64,000 bases of DNA from Variovorax paradoxus (lineage in GTDB: Bacteria; Pseudomonadota; Gammaproteobacteria; Burkholderiales; Burkholderiaceae_C), in contig NZ_JXQQ01000028.1 in assembly GCF_000834655.1 (NCBI RefSeq), positions 186,001 to 250,000 of the forward strand, read 5' to 3'. Under the pieces are notes generated by a model. That model was not told the DNA's origin. It made no database searches and saw only the letters and a list, made by a program, of their open reading frames with translations. Made by a program: the position numbers and the translations under genes. Positions 55,848 to 64,000 of this stretch are shown here, piece by piece. How positions within the stretch are numbered: position 1 is the stretch's first letter; every line of letters starts with the position of its first letter.

Positions 55848-56621
55848 ATGAACCGCCGCTCTTTCTCCGCCGCCATCGTCGCAGGCGTTGCCGCATCCAC
55901 CCTCTCCACCCGCGGCCTTGCGCAGACGCTGGCACCGGGCGTGCGCAACGTGGTGCTGGTGCATGGCGCCTACGCCGACGGCTCGTGCTGGTCCGACGTG
56001 ATCGGGCGGCTGCAGCAGGCGGGCCTGAAGGCCACCGCGGTGCAGAACCCGCTGACCTCGCTGGCCGACGACGTGGAGGCCACGCGGCGCATCCTGGCCC
56101 TGCAGGATGGCCCGACGGTGCTGGTGGGCCATTCGTGGGCCGGCACGGTGATCAGCGAAGCCGGTGTCGACCCCAAGGTGTCGGCGCTGGTGTACGTGGC
56201 CGCGCGCGCCCCCGATGCCGGCGAGGACTACGGCGCGCTCGCCGCGAAGTTCCCCACGCCGCCGGCCAGCGCCGGCCTCGTCAAGGCGAACGGCTTTGCG
56301 CAATTGAACGAAGAAGCGTTCCTGCGCGACTTCGCAGGCGATCTCGATCCGGCCAGGGCGCGCGTGCTGTACGCCGTGCAGGGCCGCATCTCCGACACGC
56401 TCTTCGCCTCGCGTACCACGCAGGCCGCCTGGCGCACCAAGCCCTCGTGGTACGCGGTGTCGACCAGGGACCGCACCACTTCGCCCGAGCTGGAGCGCTT
56501 CCTGGCCCAGCGCATGAAGGCCAGGACGATCGAAATCGATTCCAGCCATCTTTCACTGATTTCGCACCCGGACCGGATCGCCAACCTGATCCTGGAGGCG
56601 GCGGGAAGTTCCAGGACCTGA
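55848..56621 (+). CDS. Exported alpha/beta hydrolase
   Basis: A 257-residue hydrolase with a Tat-type N-terminus (MNRRSFSAAIVAGVAAS, cleavage near GLA-QT). The nucleophile elbow is GHSWAGTV (Ser96), the oxyanion block is LVHGAYADGSCW, and the catalytic His is in DSSHLSLISHP. This is the AB-hydrolase-6 type found in esterases and haloperoxidase-like enzymes. It stands alone; the 162 bases upstream show no strong signal. Confidence 0.86.
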   Translation: MNRRSFSAAIVAGVAASTLSTRGLAQTLAPGVRNVVLVHGAYADGSCWSDVIGRLQQAGLKATAVQNPLTSLADDVEATRRILALQDGPTVLVGHSWAGTVISEAGVDPKVSALVYVAARAPDAGEDYGALAAKFPTPPASAGLVKANGFAQLNEEAFLRDFAGDLDPARARVLYAVQGRISDTLFASRTTQAAWRTKPSWYAVSTRDRTTSPELERFLAQRMKARTIEIDSSHLSLISHPDRIANLILEAAGSSRT

Positions 56622-56744
56622 ACGCCCGATCGTTGCGAAAACGGAAACGCCGCATCGTCGAAAGCGCTGTGCCGTTTCCCGCCCGCAGGCCTATCTTCGA
56701 ACACATGCGAACAAGACGTTCGCAGTCACTCAGGAGTACTCGAT

Positions 56745-56891
56745 ATGTCCACAGCGCTTCATTCCGAAAAGAACCTCCTTCAGCAAACCCGGCTGTCGGT
56801 CGCCCAGGTCCACACCATCGCCACGCACCGCCTGCCGGTGATCCTGACGCTGGCCGCGATCATCCTGTCGGTGCTCGGCGTCAAGGCGTAG
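56745..56891 (+). CDS. 48-residue small membrane peptide
   Basis: A short frame with AGGAG 8 bases before its ATG. The first 30 residues are polar and helical (HSEKNLLQQTRLSVAQ), and the last 18 form a transmembrane helix (PVILTLAAIILSVLGVKA). Function unknown. It lies downstream of the exported hydrolase and is followed by a convergent VOC gene. Confidence 0.65.
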   Translation: MSTALHSEKNLLQQTRLSVAQVHTIATHRLPVILTLAAIILSVLGVKA

Positions 56892-56920
56892 CCCGGGCAC
56901 GACTTCATCGGACGAGAAAT

Positions 56921-57301
56921 TCAGGGCGCGAGCTCTGAAATCTCGATGAGATTCAAGTCGGGGTCGCGCATGTAGACCGAGCGAATGCGCGAGGTGGCGC
57001 CCGTGCGCATCACGGGCCCTTCGATGATCGACACGCCCTTCTCGCCCAGGCGCTCGACGACCGCTTCGAGCGGCACGCTCGCGATGAAGCAGAGGTCCAG
57101 CGCACCGGGCGTGGGCACATCGGCCTTCGGCTCGAACTCGTGCCCCTTCACGTGCAGGTTGATCTTCTGGTTGCCGAAGCGAAAGGCCTTGCGGCCTGCG
57201 CCGAAGGTCTCCAGCGTCATGCCCAGCGCGTCGACGTAGAAGCGCACGCAGGCCTCCTCGTCGGCGGTCGTGAGCACCAGGTGATCCAGGTGGTCGATCA
57301 T
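56921..57301 (-). CDS. VOC family (glyoxalase-like) protein
   Basis: A 126-residue vicinal-oxygen-chelate protein with DHLVLTTADEEACVRFYVDALGM and a second half ending in VYMRDPDLNLIEISEL, whose His and Glu bind the metal. It resembles glyoxalase I and fosfomycin/bleomycin resistance proteins, but the substrate is not predictable. It is transcribed away from the small peptide gene. Confidence 0.84.
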   Translation of the reverse strand: MIDHLDHLVLTTADEEACVRFYVDALGMTLETFGAGRKAFRFGNQKINLHVKGHEFEPKADVPTPGALDLCFIASVPLEAVVERLGEKGVSIIEGPVMRTGATSRIRSVYMRDPDLNLIEISELAP

Positions 57302-57380
57302 GGGAAGCTTTCTCGTTGTGCGGACACGGGCGACTCTAGGATCAGACCGAGATGAAGAGAAGTGCCCGTTTGGCAACGAG

Positions 57381-57399
57381 CCCTCGCGAATCGCGAGGG
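57381..57399. repeat. 19-base palindrome downstream of CorA-like gene
   Basis: CCCTCGCGAATCGCGAGGG is a perfect inverted repeat with 9-base arms around one base. It is 34 bases past the stop of the CorA-like gene and has no T tract, so it may be a weak terminator or an operator for the VOC gene. Confidence 0.5.
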
Positions 57400-57432
57400 C
57401 CGGCAAGGCCACCCGTTCACCGCCCTCTTCGC

Positions 57433-58206
57433 TTACTTCTTCTTCAGCGCGGACGCCGGCCTTGGCACGACCGCCGGCGCCACCGGCGCCTTGACCCAGC
57501 CGCGCAGCATCACGCCCAGCCAGATGCCTGCCGCGAAGATCACCCAGTACACCCAGCCGGGCAGGTTCTCCGCGCCGCTGTGCAGGTTCATGCCGAAGGC
57601 CGCGCCGATGGCCATCAGCGGAAAGGTCAGCGCCGCGATGGTGTTGAGCTTGTGCTGCGCGCGGTTCATTTCCATGGCCGAGCGCGCCTGCGCCTCCGCG
57701 GCATGCGCGAGACGGTAGTCCAGCGACATGCGCGTGTCCGCCAGCAGCAGCTCGAAGCCGCGCGATATCTCGACGGCCAGGTCGCGCAGGTCGACGAGCA
57801 TCTGGTCGTCCTTGACGGCCTCGCGGGCTGCCTGCAGCGTGTCCTGCATGTTCCGCGCGGCACGGGTGAGCGGCATCAGCGGGCCGAGGATCTGGAACAG
57901 GTCTTCCGAGGTCTCGGCCGACTGATGGCGGATCTCGAAGGTGCTGAACGCCGCGCGGTAGCTCTCGAGCAGCTTGGCAAGCGCCCGTTCGCCGGGGTTG
58001 TTGCCCTTGTGCAGCCACGCGCCGTCGGGTTTGCGCAGGAACACCGAAGGCTTGCGCTCGGCGCCGGTGCCGGCAGGCGGCTCGTGCAGGATCACCATCA
58101 GGTGCCCCTGCTCGTGGATGATGCGCTGCGCGCCGTACGTCGTGCCGCCCAGCCGCTGCTGGATCTCGGGAGGCAGCTCCCAGTCGTAGTCGATTCGTCT
58201 CGCCAT
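57433..58206 (-). CDS. CorA-like membrane protein with GMN motif
   Basis: A 257-residue protein with a helical cytoplasmic domain and two C-terminal helices. The GMN motif at 205-207 is in AIGAAFGMNLHSG, the CorA selectivity filter position, followed by a helix LPGWVYWVIFAAGIWLGVML. The cytoplasmic part is much shorter than in canonical CorA (over 300 residues). Mg2+ channel activity is likely by fold but unproven. Its ATG overlaps the PLD gene stop by 1 base. Confidence 0.78.
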   Translation of the reverse strand: MARRIDYDWELPPEIQQRLGGTTYGAQRIIHEQGHLMVILHEPPAGTGAERKPSVFLRKPDGAWLHKGNNPGERALAKLLESYRAAFSTFEIRHQSAETSEDLFQILGPLMPLTRAARNMQDTLQAAREAVKDDQMLVDLRDLAVEISRGFELLLADTRMSLDYRLAHAAEAQARSAMEMNRAQHKLNTIAALTFPLMAIGAAFGMNLHSGAENLPGWVYWVIFAAGIWLGVMLRGWVKAPVAPAVVPRPASALKKK

Positions 58207-58946
58207 CAGTCGGCCTGCAGTTCTTTCCACAAGGTGTCGAATTCGTCCGCGAAGCGGCGAACGAGCGTCGGGTCGTTGCTCAGGATCACGTTTTCCTCGT
58301 TGTAGTCGCAGGCGCTGCGCGTCCAGTTGTAGCTGCCATTGATGAGCCGCGCGCCGTCGAAGATGGCAAACTTGTGGTGCATGTGCGCCTCGGTGCGGTC
58401 CACCGCGACCGGGATGCCGGCCGCGCGCAGCTGGCCGACGTCGCTGCCGCGGTCGAACTCCTTGTCGTTGTCGGTGATGAAGCGCACCGCCACGCCGCGC
58501 CGCTGAGCAGCCAGCACCTCGGCGGTGATGCGGTCGTCCGACAGCGTGAAGACGCACAGGTCCACCGAGCGCTTCGCAGCCTTCAGCTGTTGGTTGATGG
58601 CCTGCAGGCAGGCGGTGCCCGGGCTGAAGAAGGCTTGCGAGCGCACCGCCACGGCATCGGGCGAGCGGCCGGTGTCGATCGCGCGCACCACGCCTTCGAG
58701 CCACTTGAGCAGCGACAGCTGCTCGGGGTCGGCCGTGCGCGCGCGCACCAGGTCGAAGGCGCGGTTGCGCAGCTGGCGCAGGCCGTCCTCGGGCGGCGAG
58801 GCTTCGCGCAGGGTGTGCACCAGCACGCGGCGCTCGTCGTCGCTCAGGCGTGCGTCGGCCATGGTGGCGTCGAGTTGCGCGAGCAGTTCGGGCAATGCGG
58901 CCTGCGGCTCGCCGGACGCGGGTGCAAAAGTGGCGTTGGCCTGCAT
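58206..58946 (-). CDS. Phospholipase-D-like protein with one HKD motif
   Basis: A 246-residue protein with one HKD signature, H190-x-K192-x4-D197 (HHKFAIFD), and a companion Asn-rich block NGSYNWTRSACDYNEEN. Nuc- or MitoPLD-like enzymes with one HKD act as dimers and cleave DNA, RNA or phospholipid. The N-terminal 90 residues are helical. It lies 3 bases after the large ATPase gene and overlaps the CorA-like gene by 1 base. Confidence 0.85.
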   Translation of the reverse strand: MQANATFAPASGEPQAALPELLAQLDATMADARLSDDERRVLVHTLREASPPEDGLRQLRNRAFDLVRARTADPEQLSLLKWLEGVVRAIDTGRSPDAVAVRSQAFFSPGTACLQAINQQLKAAKRSVDLCVFTLSDDRITAEVLAAQRRGVAVRFITDNDKEFDRGSDVGQLRAAGIPVAVDRTEAHMHHKFAIFDGARLINGSYNWTRSACDYNEENVILSNDPTLVRRFADEFDTLWKELQAD

Positions 58947-58949
58947 GTC

Positions 58950-61900
58950 TCAGTGGTCCTTGTCCGGTTTGGTCGGGGGTGCGCGCTTGGGCGCTCGCGT
59001 GGCCTGCACCTCGGCCGCCAGCCGCTCCATGTCCTGCTTGATCGAGCGGTCGAGCTCGAGCCGTCGTTCGGTGGCGGTCACCAGCGGCAGGATCAACTCG
59101 CGGTAGGTCACCGCGATCTGCAGCATCGCGTCGGCCAGGCGCTGGCCTTCGCTCGGCCCTTCGGCGACCGGCGGGGGCACAGGCTTGAGCGCATCGACCG
59201 CGCGCGCCACGTCGAGCATGCTGCTCGCGATGCGCTGGCTGCCGTCCACGTCGGCGCCGCCAAGCTTGCGCTGCCGCACGAATTCGTCGCAGATGGCGGT
59301 CCAGCGCGCGCTTTCTTCCGGCGTCGGGCTGCCCAGCAGCTGCGCGAGGCGCAGCAGGTTTTCCTCGGCGCCGGTGGTCAGCGTCTGGGCCTCGCCGCGG
59401 TAGTGGTCGCGCAGCAGCGCATCGAGCTCGTCGTCGCGCATCAGCGGCGTGATCTTGCCCGCGAGCTTGGTCATGTTGCGGTAGCTGCCCTGCAGCTTGA
59501 ACGGCGGCGCTGCGCGGTAGGCCTCCTGCTGCGCGGCCGATTCGATGTACGCGAGGTTCACCTTCAGCAGCAGGTCGCGCGCCCGGAACAGCCGCTGCAG
59601 CAGCGCCTTGATTTCCTCCAGCTCGACCGCGCTGTAGGCATGCGAGAGCGCGCTGCTCGGCACGTCGTGGCCCTGCGCCATCTTCACCAGCAGCTGCACG
59701 TCCTTCGGGTCGCGCGAGGCCAGCGGCATCAGCGTGGGGTTGGAGGTCAGGCTGTTCTCGATGTACGAGAGCGCGAACGCCGCCTCGCGGCCCGAGAGCA
59801 CGTCGCCCAGGTTGTAGATGTCGGCGCGGTTGGCAAGCATGTCCGGGATCTTGAACACGTCGCCCGACTCGGTGTAGGGGTTGCCCGCCATCACGATCGC
59901 GAAGCGCTTGCCGCGCATGTCGTAGCTGCGCGGCTCGCCGTTCCACACGCCCTCAATGCGTCGCGTGCCGTCGGCCAGCGCGATGAACTTCTGCAGGAAT
60001 TCGGGGCTCGTGTGCTGGATGTCGTCCAGGTACAGCATCACGTTGCTGCCCATCGCGAGGCCCAGGTTGAGCCTTTCCAACTCCTGCCGCGCCGCGCTGT
60101 TGGGCGCGTTGGCCGGGTCGATGGCGGTCACGCCATGGCCGAGCGCCGGGCAGTTGATTCGCACGAAGATCAGCCCGAGCCGGTCCGCCACGTACTCCAT
60201 CAGCGTCGTCTTGCCGTAGCCGGGCGGCGAGATCAGCAGCAGGAGGCCCATGCGGTCGGTGCGGCTGCCCTCGCCCGCCGAGCCGATCTGCTTGGCGAGG
60301 TTGTCGCCGATGATGGGCAGGTAGAGCTCGTCGATCAGCTGGTTGCGCACGAACGTCGAGAGCGGCTTGGCCTGGAACTGGCTGAGCTTGAGCCGTGCCT
60401 TTTCGCGCTCGAGCAGCTCGTGGCGCAGCCGGTGCAGCGCCTCGTAGCCCGGCACCGCGTGCATCGTGTGGAACAGGAAGCGGCGCCAGAAGTCGTTGAG
60501 GTTCAGCGTGAGGCGGCCTTCGGCCACGCGCGGATGCTCGCCGCGCAAACCCTCTACCGTGCGGTCGAGCGCCGCATTGATGCGTGTGCGCTGCAGCGGA
60601 ATGGCCAGCACGCTGGCCGCGTCGTCCACCCAGTCGATCGACTGCGGCGCCTGGTGCACGGCGTAGGCGCGCACCCAGTCGCGCGCGAGGCGCCAGCGCT
60701 CCGCGGGCGGCGCGGCATCGAGGTCGTGCTGCCAGGCGTCGCGCCGGCCGCTGCGTTCGAGTTCGCGCAGCAGCGCGGCGGCGAGGTCTTCGCCTGCACC
60801 CGAGACGGCCCAGGTTTCGCCCCCGCGCTCACCGGCCAGCTCGCGCACGAGGTAGGCGGCGGCCTGGTCGCACAAGGTGGACACGCGGCCGTCGTGCGCA
60901 TCGCGCTCTTCTTCGCTCGCGTCCTGCGCCAGCGGCAGCATGTCGGGCACCACGTCGTGCGCGAAGTGCTTCAACGCGCGCGCGGTGTCGGCTTCGAGCT
61001 GCTCCAGCGCATCGCGCCGGCCGAACAGGGTCTGCATCTGCATCGCGGCCCGCGCGCGGCGCAGCAGCGATTCGCGGTGCGCGATCAGGTGCCCGTGCTG
61101 CCAGTACAGCAAGGCCAACGCACGCTCGGTCGGCCCCCAGGCCAGCAGGCCCGCCTGGTCCTGCATGCCGACGAGCGCGCCCAGCAGGCGCAGCGCGTCG
61201 TCGTCGTGGATGCCCTTCTGGTAGCCCTCTTGGTACCGCGCGGCAGCGAAGCGGCGGACCATGTCGAGCAGCTGGGGATGCAGCGGGTCTTCGGCCAGCA
61301 GCGTGAGCACCTCGGCCCAGGTGCGCTCAGCCTTGCCGTCGAGCAGCGCCTCCAGCAGCCGGCCGGCAAGGTACTCGGCGCGCGAGAGCTCCGGCGTCTC
61401 GGACACCAGCGACTGGTTCCAGTAGCGCTGCAGCGGCAGCAGGCGGGGCTCGTCCACAGGGCTCTGGTAGTCGGTGCCCGTCACCTGGTAGGCCATGCCC
61501 TCGTCGCGGGCCACCAGCGTGAGGTCCACCGGCTGGCGATGCACGGTGAAGGCGTGGCGGCCCAGGCGCAGCGTGTCGCCGCCCTCGCTCACCAGCTCGC
61601 GCTTGTCGCGGATGGAGCGCAGGGCCTGGTCGCGGGCGGTCTTCAGGCGCGTGTCGAGCTCGTCGGCCGGCACCGCGGCACCCAGCGTGCGCAGGTCCAC
61701 GATCAGCGTGCGCAGCTTGCCGATCATCGGGTCCGCCGCGAAATAGCTGTGCACCTGCGTCAGGTCGGCCAGTTGCGCGATGCGGCGCGGGATGCCGTCG
61801 AGGATTCGTCCCGCCGCATCGACCACGCCCTGGGCGCGGCGCTGCCGGGCTTCCACCAGGCTCTGGCGGCGCGCCGAGAGCGCCTCGTACACGGTCTCGC

Positions 61901-64000
61901 GCTTCTCGGCAATGTCGGCCAGGAAATCTTCCTGCTCGGCGAAGCGGCCTTCGATTTCTTCGAGCTGAGCCAGGAGGCGCGTGAGCGCGTCGTCGCACTT
62001 CTCGGGCGTGTCGGCGAATTCCAGCGCGTTCTCGACCGCCTGGCTGAAGAGCTTGAACTGCGCGCCGAACTCCGCGCGCGCCTCGGTCGCGCCCAGCGAC
62101 TTGCGCCGCACGCGCGCATCGGCGCGCATGCGGTTGATGTCGGCATAGATCAGCGAGATGCGGTCCAGGATCGAGGTGCGTATCACGGCATCGCCGCCCG
62201 GCAGGCTCCCCAGCTGCTCGGTCAGCAGATCGAGGCCTGCGGCCTGCTCGTCGAGCGTCGCGAGCATCTGCCCGAGCGCGGGCGAGGTAGCCAAGTTGGG
62301 CAGCTCGAGCGCAAGCTTGTCCAGCGCCTGGCGCTGGCCGTTGAATGCGGTGTCGGCCGCCAGGAACTGCATCGCGCGCTCGCCGATGCGTTGCTGCTCC
62401 ACCTCGAGCGCAGCGTCCATCGCGGCGATGCGCGGCAGGTCGGCGTAGCGCAGCTCCTTGAGCATCTGCAGCGCGCCGCGCCGCTCGCGCAGGCGCCCGA
62501 GCGCCTTCACGAAATCGTCGGGCGCACGCCAGATGGTGCTGGCGATGTCGACCAGCAGCGCATGCTGCGCGTCTTCGGCGCGGGCCAGTGCGCGCGCGGT
62601 TTCGCGCCGGATGGTGTCGACCTTCTCGAACTCGGCCAGCGTGCTGCGCGCCACGTCGGCAATGCTGCGCAGCTCGCCCATGAGGCCGGCGGCTTCGGGC
62701 GCGTCGAGCCAGAAGTAGGCGTCGCTCACCCGGGTGCACTGGCGGATCAGGTCTTCGTAGGCGGCGCGCGTGGGTGCCTGCTCCCGCACCGCGCGGGCGA
62801 TGCCCATGAGGTCGCTCACGCCGCGCACCAGTTCGGCGTTGCCGATCTTTCCGAAGAAGCCGGTGGCCGGCGGCTGCGCACTCACATGCTCGTCGCTGGC
62901 GAACGGCGTTTGCCACAGCTGCATCGGGTGCACGCGCGACGGCTCGCCGTCGTTGTCGTGGAACACGAGGATGCGGCCGTCGGCAAAGCGCGCGTAGCCG
63001 TTGGCGATGATCGGCGTGGCGAGCTTCTTGTCGATCAGGTTGTAGTTGAAGAGCGCGTAGCGCCCCGGCTTCGGGTCGTAGAAGACATAGGCCACGTCCT
63101 CGCCATTGGGCGAGCGAAGCATGCGCTTGAAGCGCAGGTGCTCCACCACCTCGGCTGGCAGGTCGAAGCGCTTGTACTCGCCCGACTGCAGGTAATAGCC
63201 GCCCGGGAAAATGATGCCGTGGTCTTCGGGCAGCTGCACGCAGGAGCCGCCGACGGCATCGATGCGCTCGACCTGCTGCGTGCGGATGTTGAACACCAGG
63301 TAGCGCGTGACCTGCTCGCGGTAGGGCTTCACGCGCAAGAGGATCAGCATGCCGAGCTTGGCCCAGGCGATTTCGGCGTCGGTGAGCGACTGGCTCTTGT
63401 CCTCCACCGGTTCGCTGTAGATCCCGAGGCCCGTCTCGGTGTTGTTCTCGATCTTGATCGTGAGGTCGCCGCCCAGCGTTTCGACGAACACCGTATCGAG
63501 CACGTTCACGTGCGGGTGCTTGCCGCCCACATGGTCTTCGCGCGTGGCGACGGTCCATTCGAAATCGTGGCTCGCGGGCAAGGCGATGTCGCGCTCGCCG
63601 CGGTTGTCGATGTAGTGGATGCTGCCGTCGCGCTCGATGGCCCAGCGGAACACGCGCACGTCATGCAGTTGCTGGCCGATCTGGAACGCGGCCAGCAGCT
63701 TGTCCTGCGTCACGCGCAGCTGCAGCAGCGTGGCCTGCTTGTAGTAGGCGTAGAGCTCGCGGAAGTCGGAGACGAAGCGCGTGTCCTCCAGGAAGCTACC
63801 GGCCAGCGGCACGGGCTGCAGCTCGTCGTTTTCCGTGGCGGCTTCGCCCGGCGTCGCGAGCCGGTAGAGGCCGAACACGTCGCCCACGGCCGTTTCCTTG
63901 CGAAGGCCGATGAACACGTTGTAGCCGAACAGCAGCAGGTCGCCGATGCGCACGATGTCGCGCGCCACGGCGTTGTTCTCGGTGCGCGCGCGCGTGCGCA
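58950..64000 (-). CDS. Giant DUF3686/AAA ATPase (5' end outside window)
   Basis: At least 1683 codons. The N-terminal half matches DUF3686 (GDLLLFGYNVFIGLRKET, then a beta-rich region); a long coiled-coil middle runs from about residue 430 to 800; the C-terminal AAA+ module has Walker A PPGYGKTTL near 1248 and Walker B VMLYLDDIQ near 1308, with a sensor-1 like MAGNPYTESGD. A GTG at 63968 is in frame, but the codons above it (ARTENNAV) continue as coding sequence, so the true start is probably beyond the edge. Annotated relatives are called DNA repair ATPase without experiments. It forms a tight cluster with the PLD and CorA-like genes. Confidence 0.83.
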   Translation of the reverse strand, partial: RTRARTENNAVARDIVRIGDLLLFGYNVFIGLRKETAVGDVFGLYRLATPGEAATENDELQPVPLAGSFLEDTRFVSDFRELYAYYKQATLLQLRVTQDKLLAAFQIGQQLHDVRVFRWAIERDGSIHYIDNRGERDIALPASHDFEWTVATREDHVGGKHPHVNVLDTVFVETLGGDLTIKIENNTETGLGIYSEPVEDKSQSLTDAEIAWAKLGMLILLRVKPYREQVTRYLVFNIRTQQVERIDAVGGSCVQLPEDHGIIFPGGYYLQSGEYKRFDLPAEVVEHLRFKRMLRSPNGEDVAYVFYDPKPGRYALFNYNLIDKKLATPIIANGYARFADGRILVFHDNDGEPSRVHPMQLWQTPFASDEHVSAQPPATGFFGKIGNAELVRGVSDLMGIARAVREQAPTRAAYEDLIRQCTRVSDAYFWLDAPEAAGLMGELRSIADVARSTLAEFEKVDTIRRETARALARAEDAQHALLVDIASTIWRAPDDFVKALGRLRERRGALQMLKELRYADLPRIAAMDAALEVEQQRIGERAMQFLAADTAFNGQRQALDKLALELPNLATSPALGQMLATLDEQAAGLDLLTEQLGSLPGGDAVIRTSILDRISLIYADINRMRADARVRRKSLGATEARAEFGAQFKLFSQAVENALEFADTPEKCDDALTRLLAQLEEIEGRFAEQEDFLADIAEKRETVYEALSARRQSLVEARQRRAQGVVDAAGRILDGIPRRIAQLADLTQVHSYFAADPMIGKLRTLIVDLRTLGAAVPADELDTRLKTARDQALRSIRDKRELVSEGGDTLRLGRHAFTVHRQPVDLTLVARDEGMAYQVTGTDYQSPVDEPRLLPLQRYWNQSLVSETPELSRAEYLAGRLLEALLDGKAERTWAEVLTLLAEDPLHPQLLDMVRRFAAARYQEGYQKGIHDDDALRLLGALVGMQDQAGLLAWGPTERALALLYWQHGHLIAHRESLLRRARAAMQMQTLFGRRDALEQLEADTARALKHFAHDVVPDMLPLAQDASEEERDAHDGRVSTLCDQAAAYLVRELAGERGGETWAVSGAGEDLAAALLRELERSGRRDAWQHDLDAAPPAERWRLARDWVRAYAVHQAPQSIDWVDDAASVLAIPLQRTRINAALDRTVEGLRGEHPRVAEGRLTLNLNDFWRRFLFHTMHAVPGYEALHRLRHELLEREKARLKLSQFQAKPLSTFVRNQLIDELYLPIIGDNLAKQIGSAGEGSRTDRMGLLLLISPPGYGKTTLMEYVADRLGLIFVRINCPALGHGVTAIDPANAPNSAARQELERLNLGLAMGSNVMLYLDDIQHTSPEFLQKFIALADGTRRIEGVWNGEPRSYDMRGKRFAIVMAGNPYTESGDVFKIPDMLANRADIYNLGDVLSGREAAFALSYIENSLTSNPTLMPLASRDPKDVQLLVKMAQGHDVPSSALSHAYSAVELEEIKALLQRLFRARDLLLKVNLAYIESAAQQEAYRAAPPFKLQGSYRNMTKLAGKITPLMRDDELDALLRDHYRGEAQTLTTGAEENLLRLAQLLGSPTPEESARWTAICDEFVRQRKLGGADVDGSQRIASSMLDVARAVDALKPVPPPVAEGPSEGQRLADAMLQIAVTYRELILPLVTATERRLELDRSIKQDMERLAAEVQATRAPKRAPPTKPDKDH

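Noticed and set aside
61327..63558. Open frame of about 740 codons on the minus strand
   Set aside because: It is a second frame of the DUF3686 ATPase gene, which has clear domains in its own frame.
63950..64000. GTG at 63968 as the true start of the large ATPase
   Set aside because: The codons upstream to the window edge stay open and look coding, and no ribosome site is visible.

Overview
The window is high-GC, gene-dense DNA from a betaproteobacterium, most likely a Comamonadaceae soil or plant-associated organism close to Variovorax. This is inferred from codon use, the metR-metE pair, the methylcitrate operon with an XRE short-chain-acyl regulator, an orphan Bug-type binding protein, and many LysR regulators. 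It reads as ordinary chromosome: I see no insertion sequence, phage gene, CRISPR array, tRNA or rRNA. Long antisense open frames are abundant, as expected at this GC content, and were ignored.

Layout. 1-2.1 kb: tssE and the 5' part of tssF of a type VI secretion operon that continues off the left edge. 2.3-5.3 kb: a 24-residue membrane peptide gene with a terminator, then a translationally coupled membrane protein (DUF2868) and a GTPase with a glycine-zipper tail (DUF3482). 5.4-11.2 kb: a small monooxygenase-like protein, then a DoxX-paoABC operon (periplasmic molybdenum aldehyde oxidase) facing a divergent LysR regulator. 11.2-19 kb: an orphan TRAP binding protein, a macrodomain protein, a sugar-acid dehydratase, a DJ-1/PfpI protein divergent from a MocR regulator, a lipoprotein glycerophosphodiesterase and a hemolysin III protein. 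19-21 kb: a class A beta-lactamase divergent from an ArsR-SRPBCC pair with two matching operator palindromes. 21-29.5 kb: glutamine amidotransferase, phosphatidylserine synthase-like, glutathione transferase, histidine phosphatase, cbpA-cbpM chaperones, two tandem exported M20 peptidase paralogues and tag.

30-36.8 kb holds the methylcitrate (propionate) operon: thioesterase-prpC-prpD-Bug-prpB, divergent from an XRE/ScfR-type regulator across an array of GCGAA repeats. 37.6-41 kb has metE and metR with a perfect MetR box. 42-45 kb carries an amidase-MFS pair with a divergent GcvA-like LysR. 44.9-50 kb is a valine catabolic operon (mmsA, acyl-CoA dehydrogenase, 3-hydroxyisobutyryl-CoA hydrolase, mmsB) with a LprI-like periplasmic gene overlapped into it, again facing a LysR gene. 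53.5-55.7 kb is scoAB facing a PAS-LuxR regulator across a perfect 10-bp inverted repeat. 55.8-57.3 kb: exported alpha/beta hydrolase, a 48-residue membrane peptide, a VOC protein. 57.4-64 kb: a tightly packed minus-strand cluster of a very large DUF3686/AAA ATPase (its 5' end is outside the window), a single-HKD phospholipase-D-like protein and a CorA-like GMN membrane protein.

The recurring plan is a catabolic operon facing its own regulator (pao, prp, mms, sco, amidase), with visible operator-like repeats between several of the pairs. The least explained parts are the DUF2868-DUF3482 membrane GTPase pair, the DUF3686-PLD-CorA-like cluster, three small membrane peptides, and the 9-bp repeat array in front of the propionate regulator.
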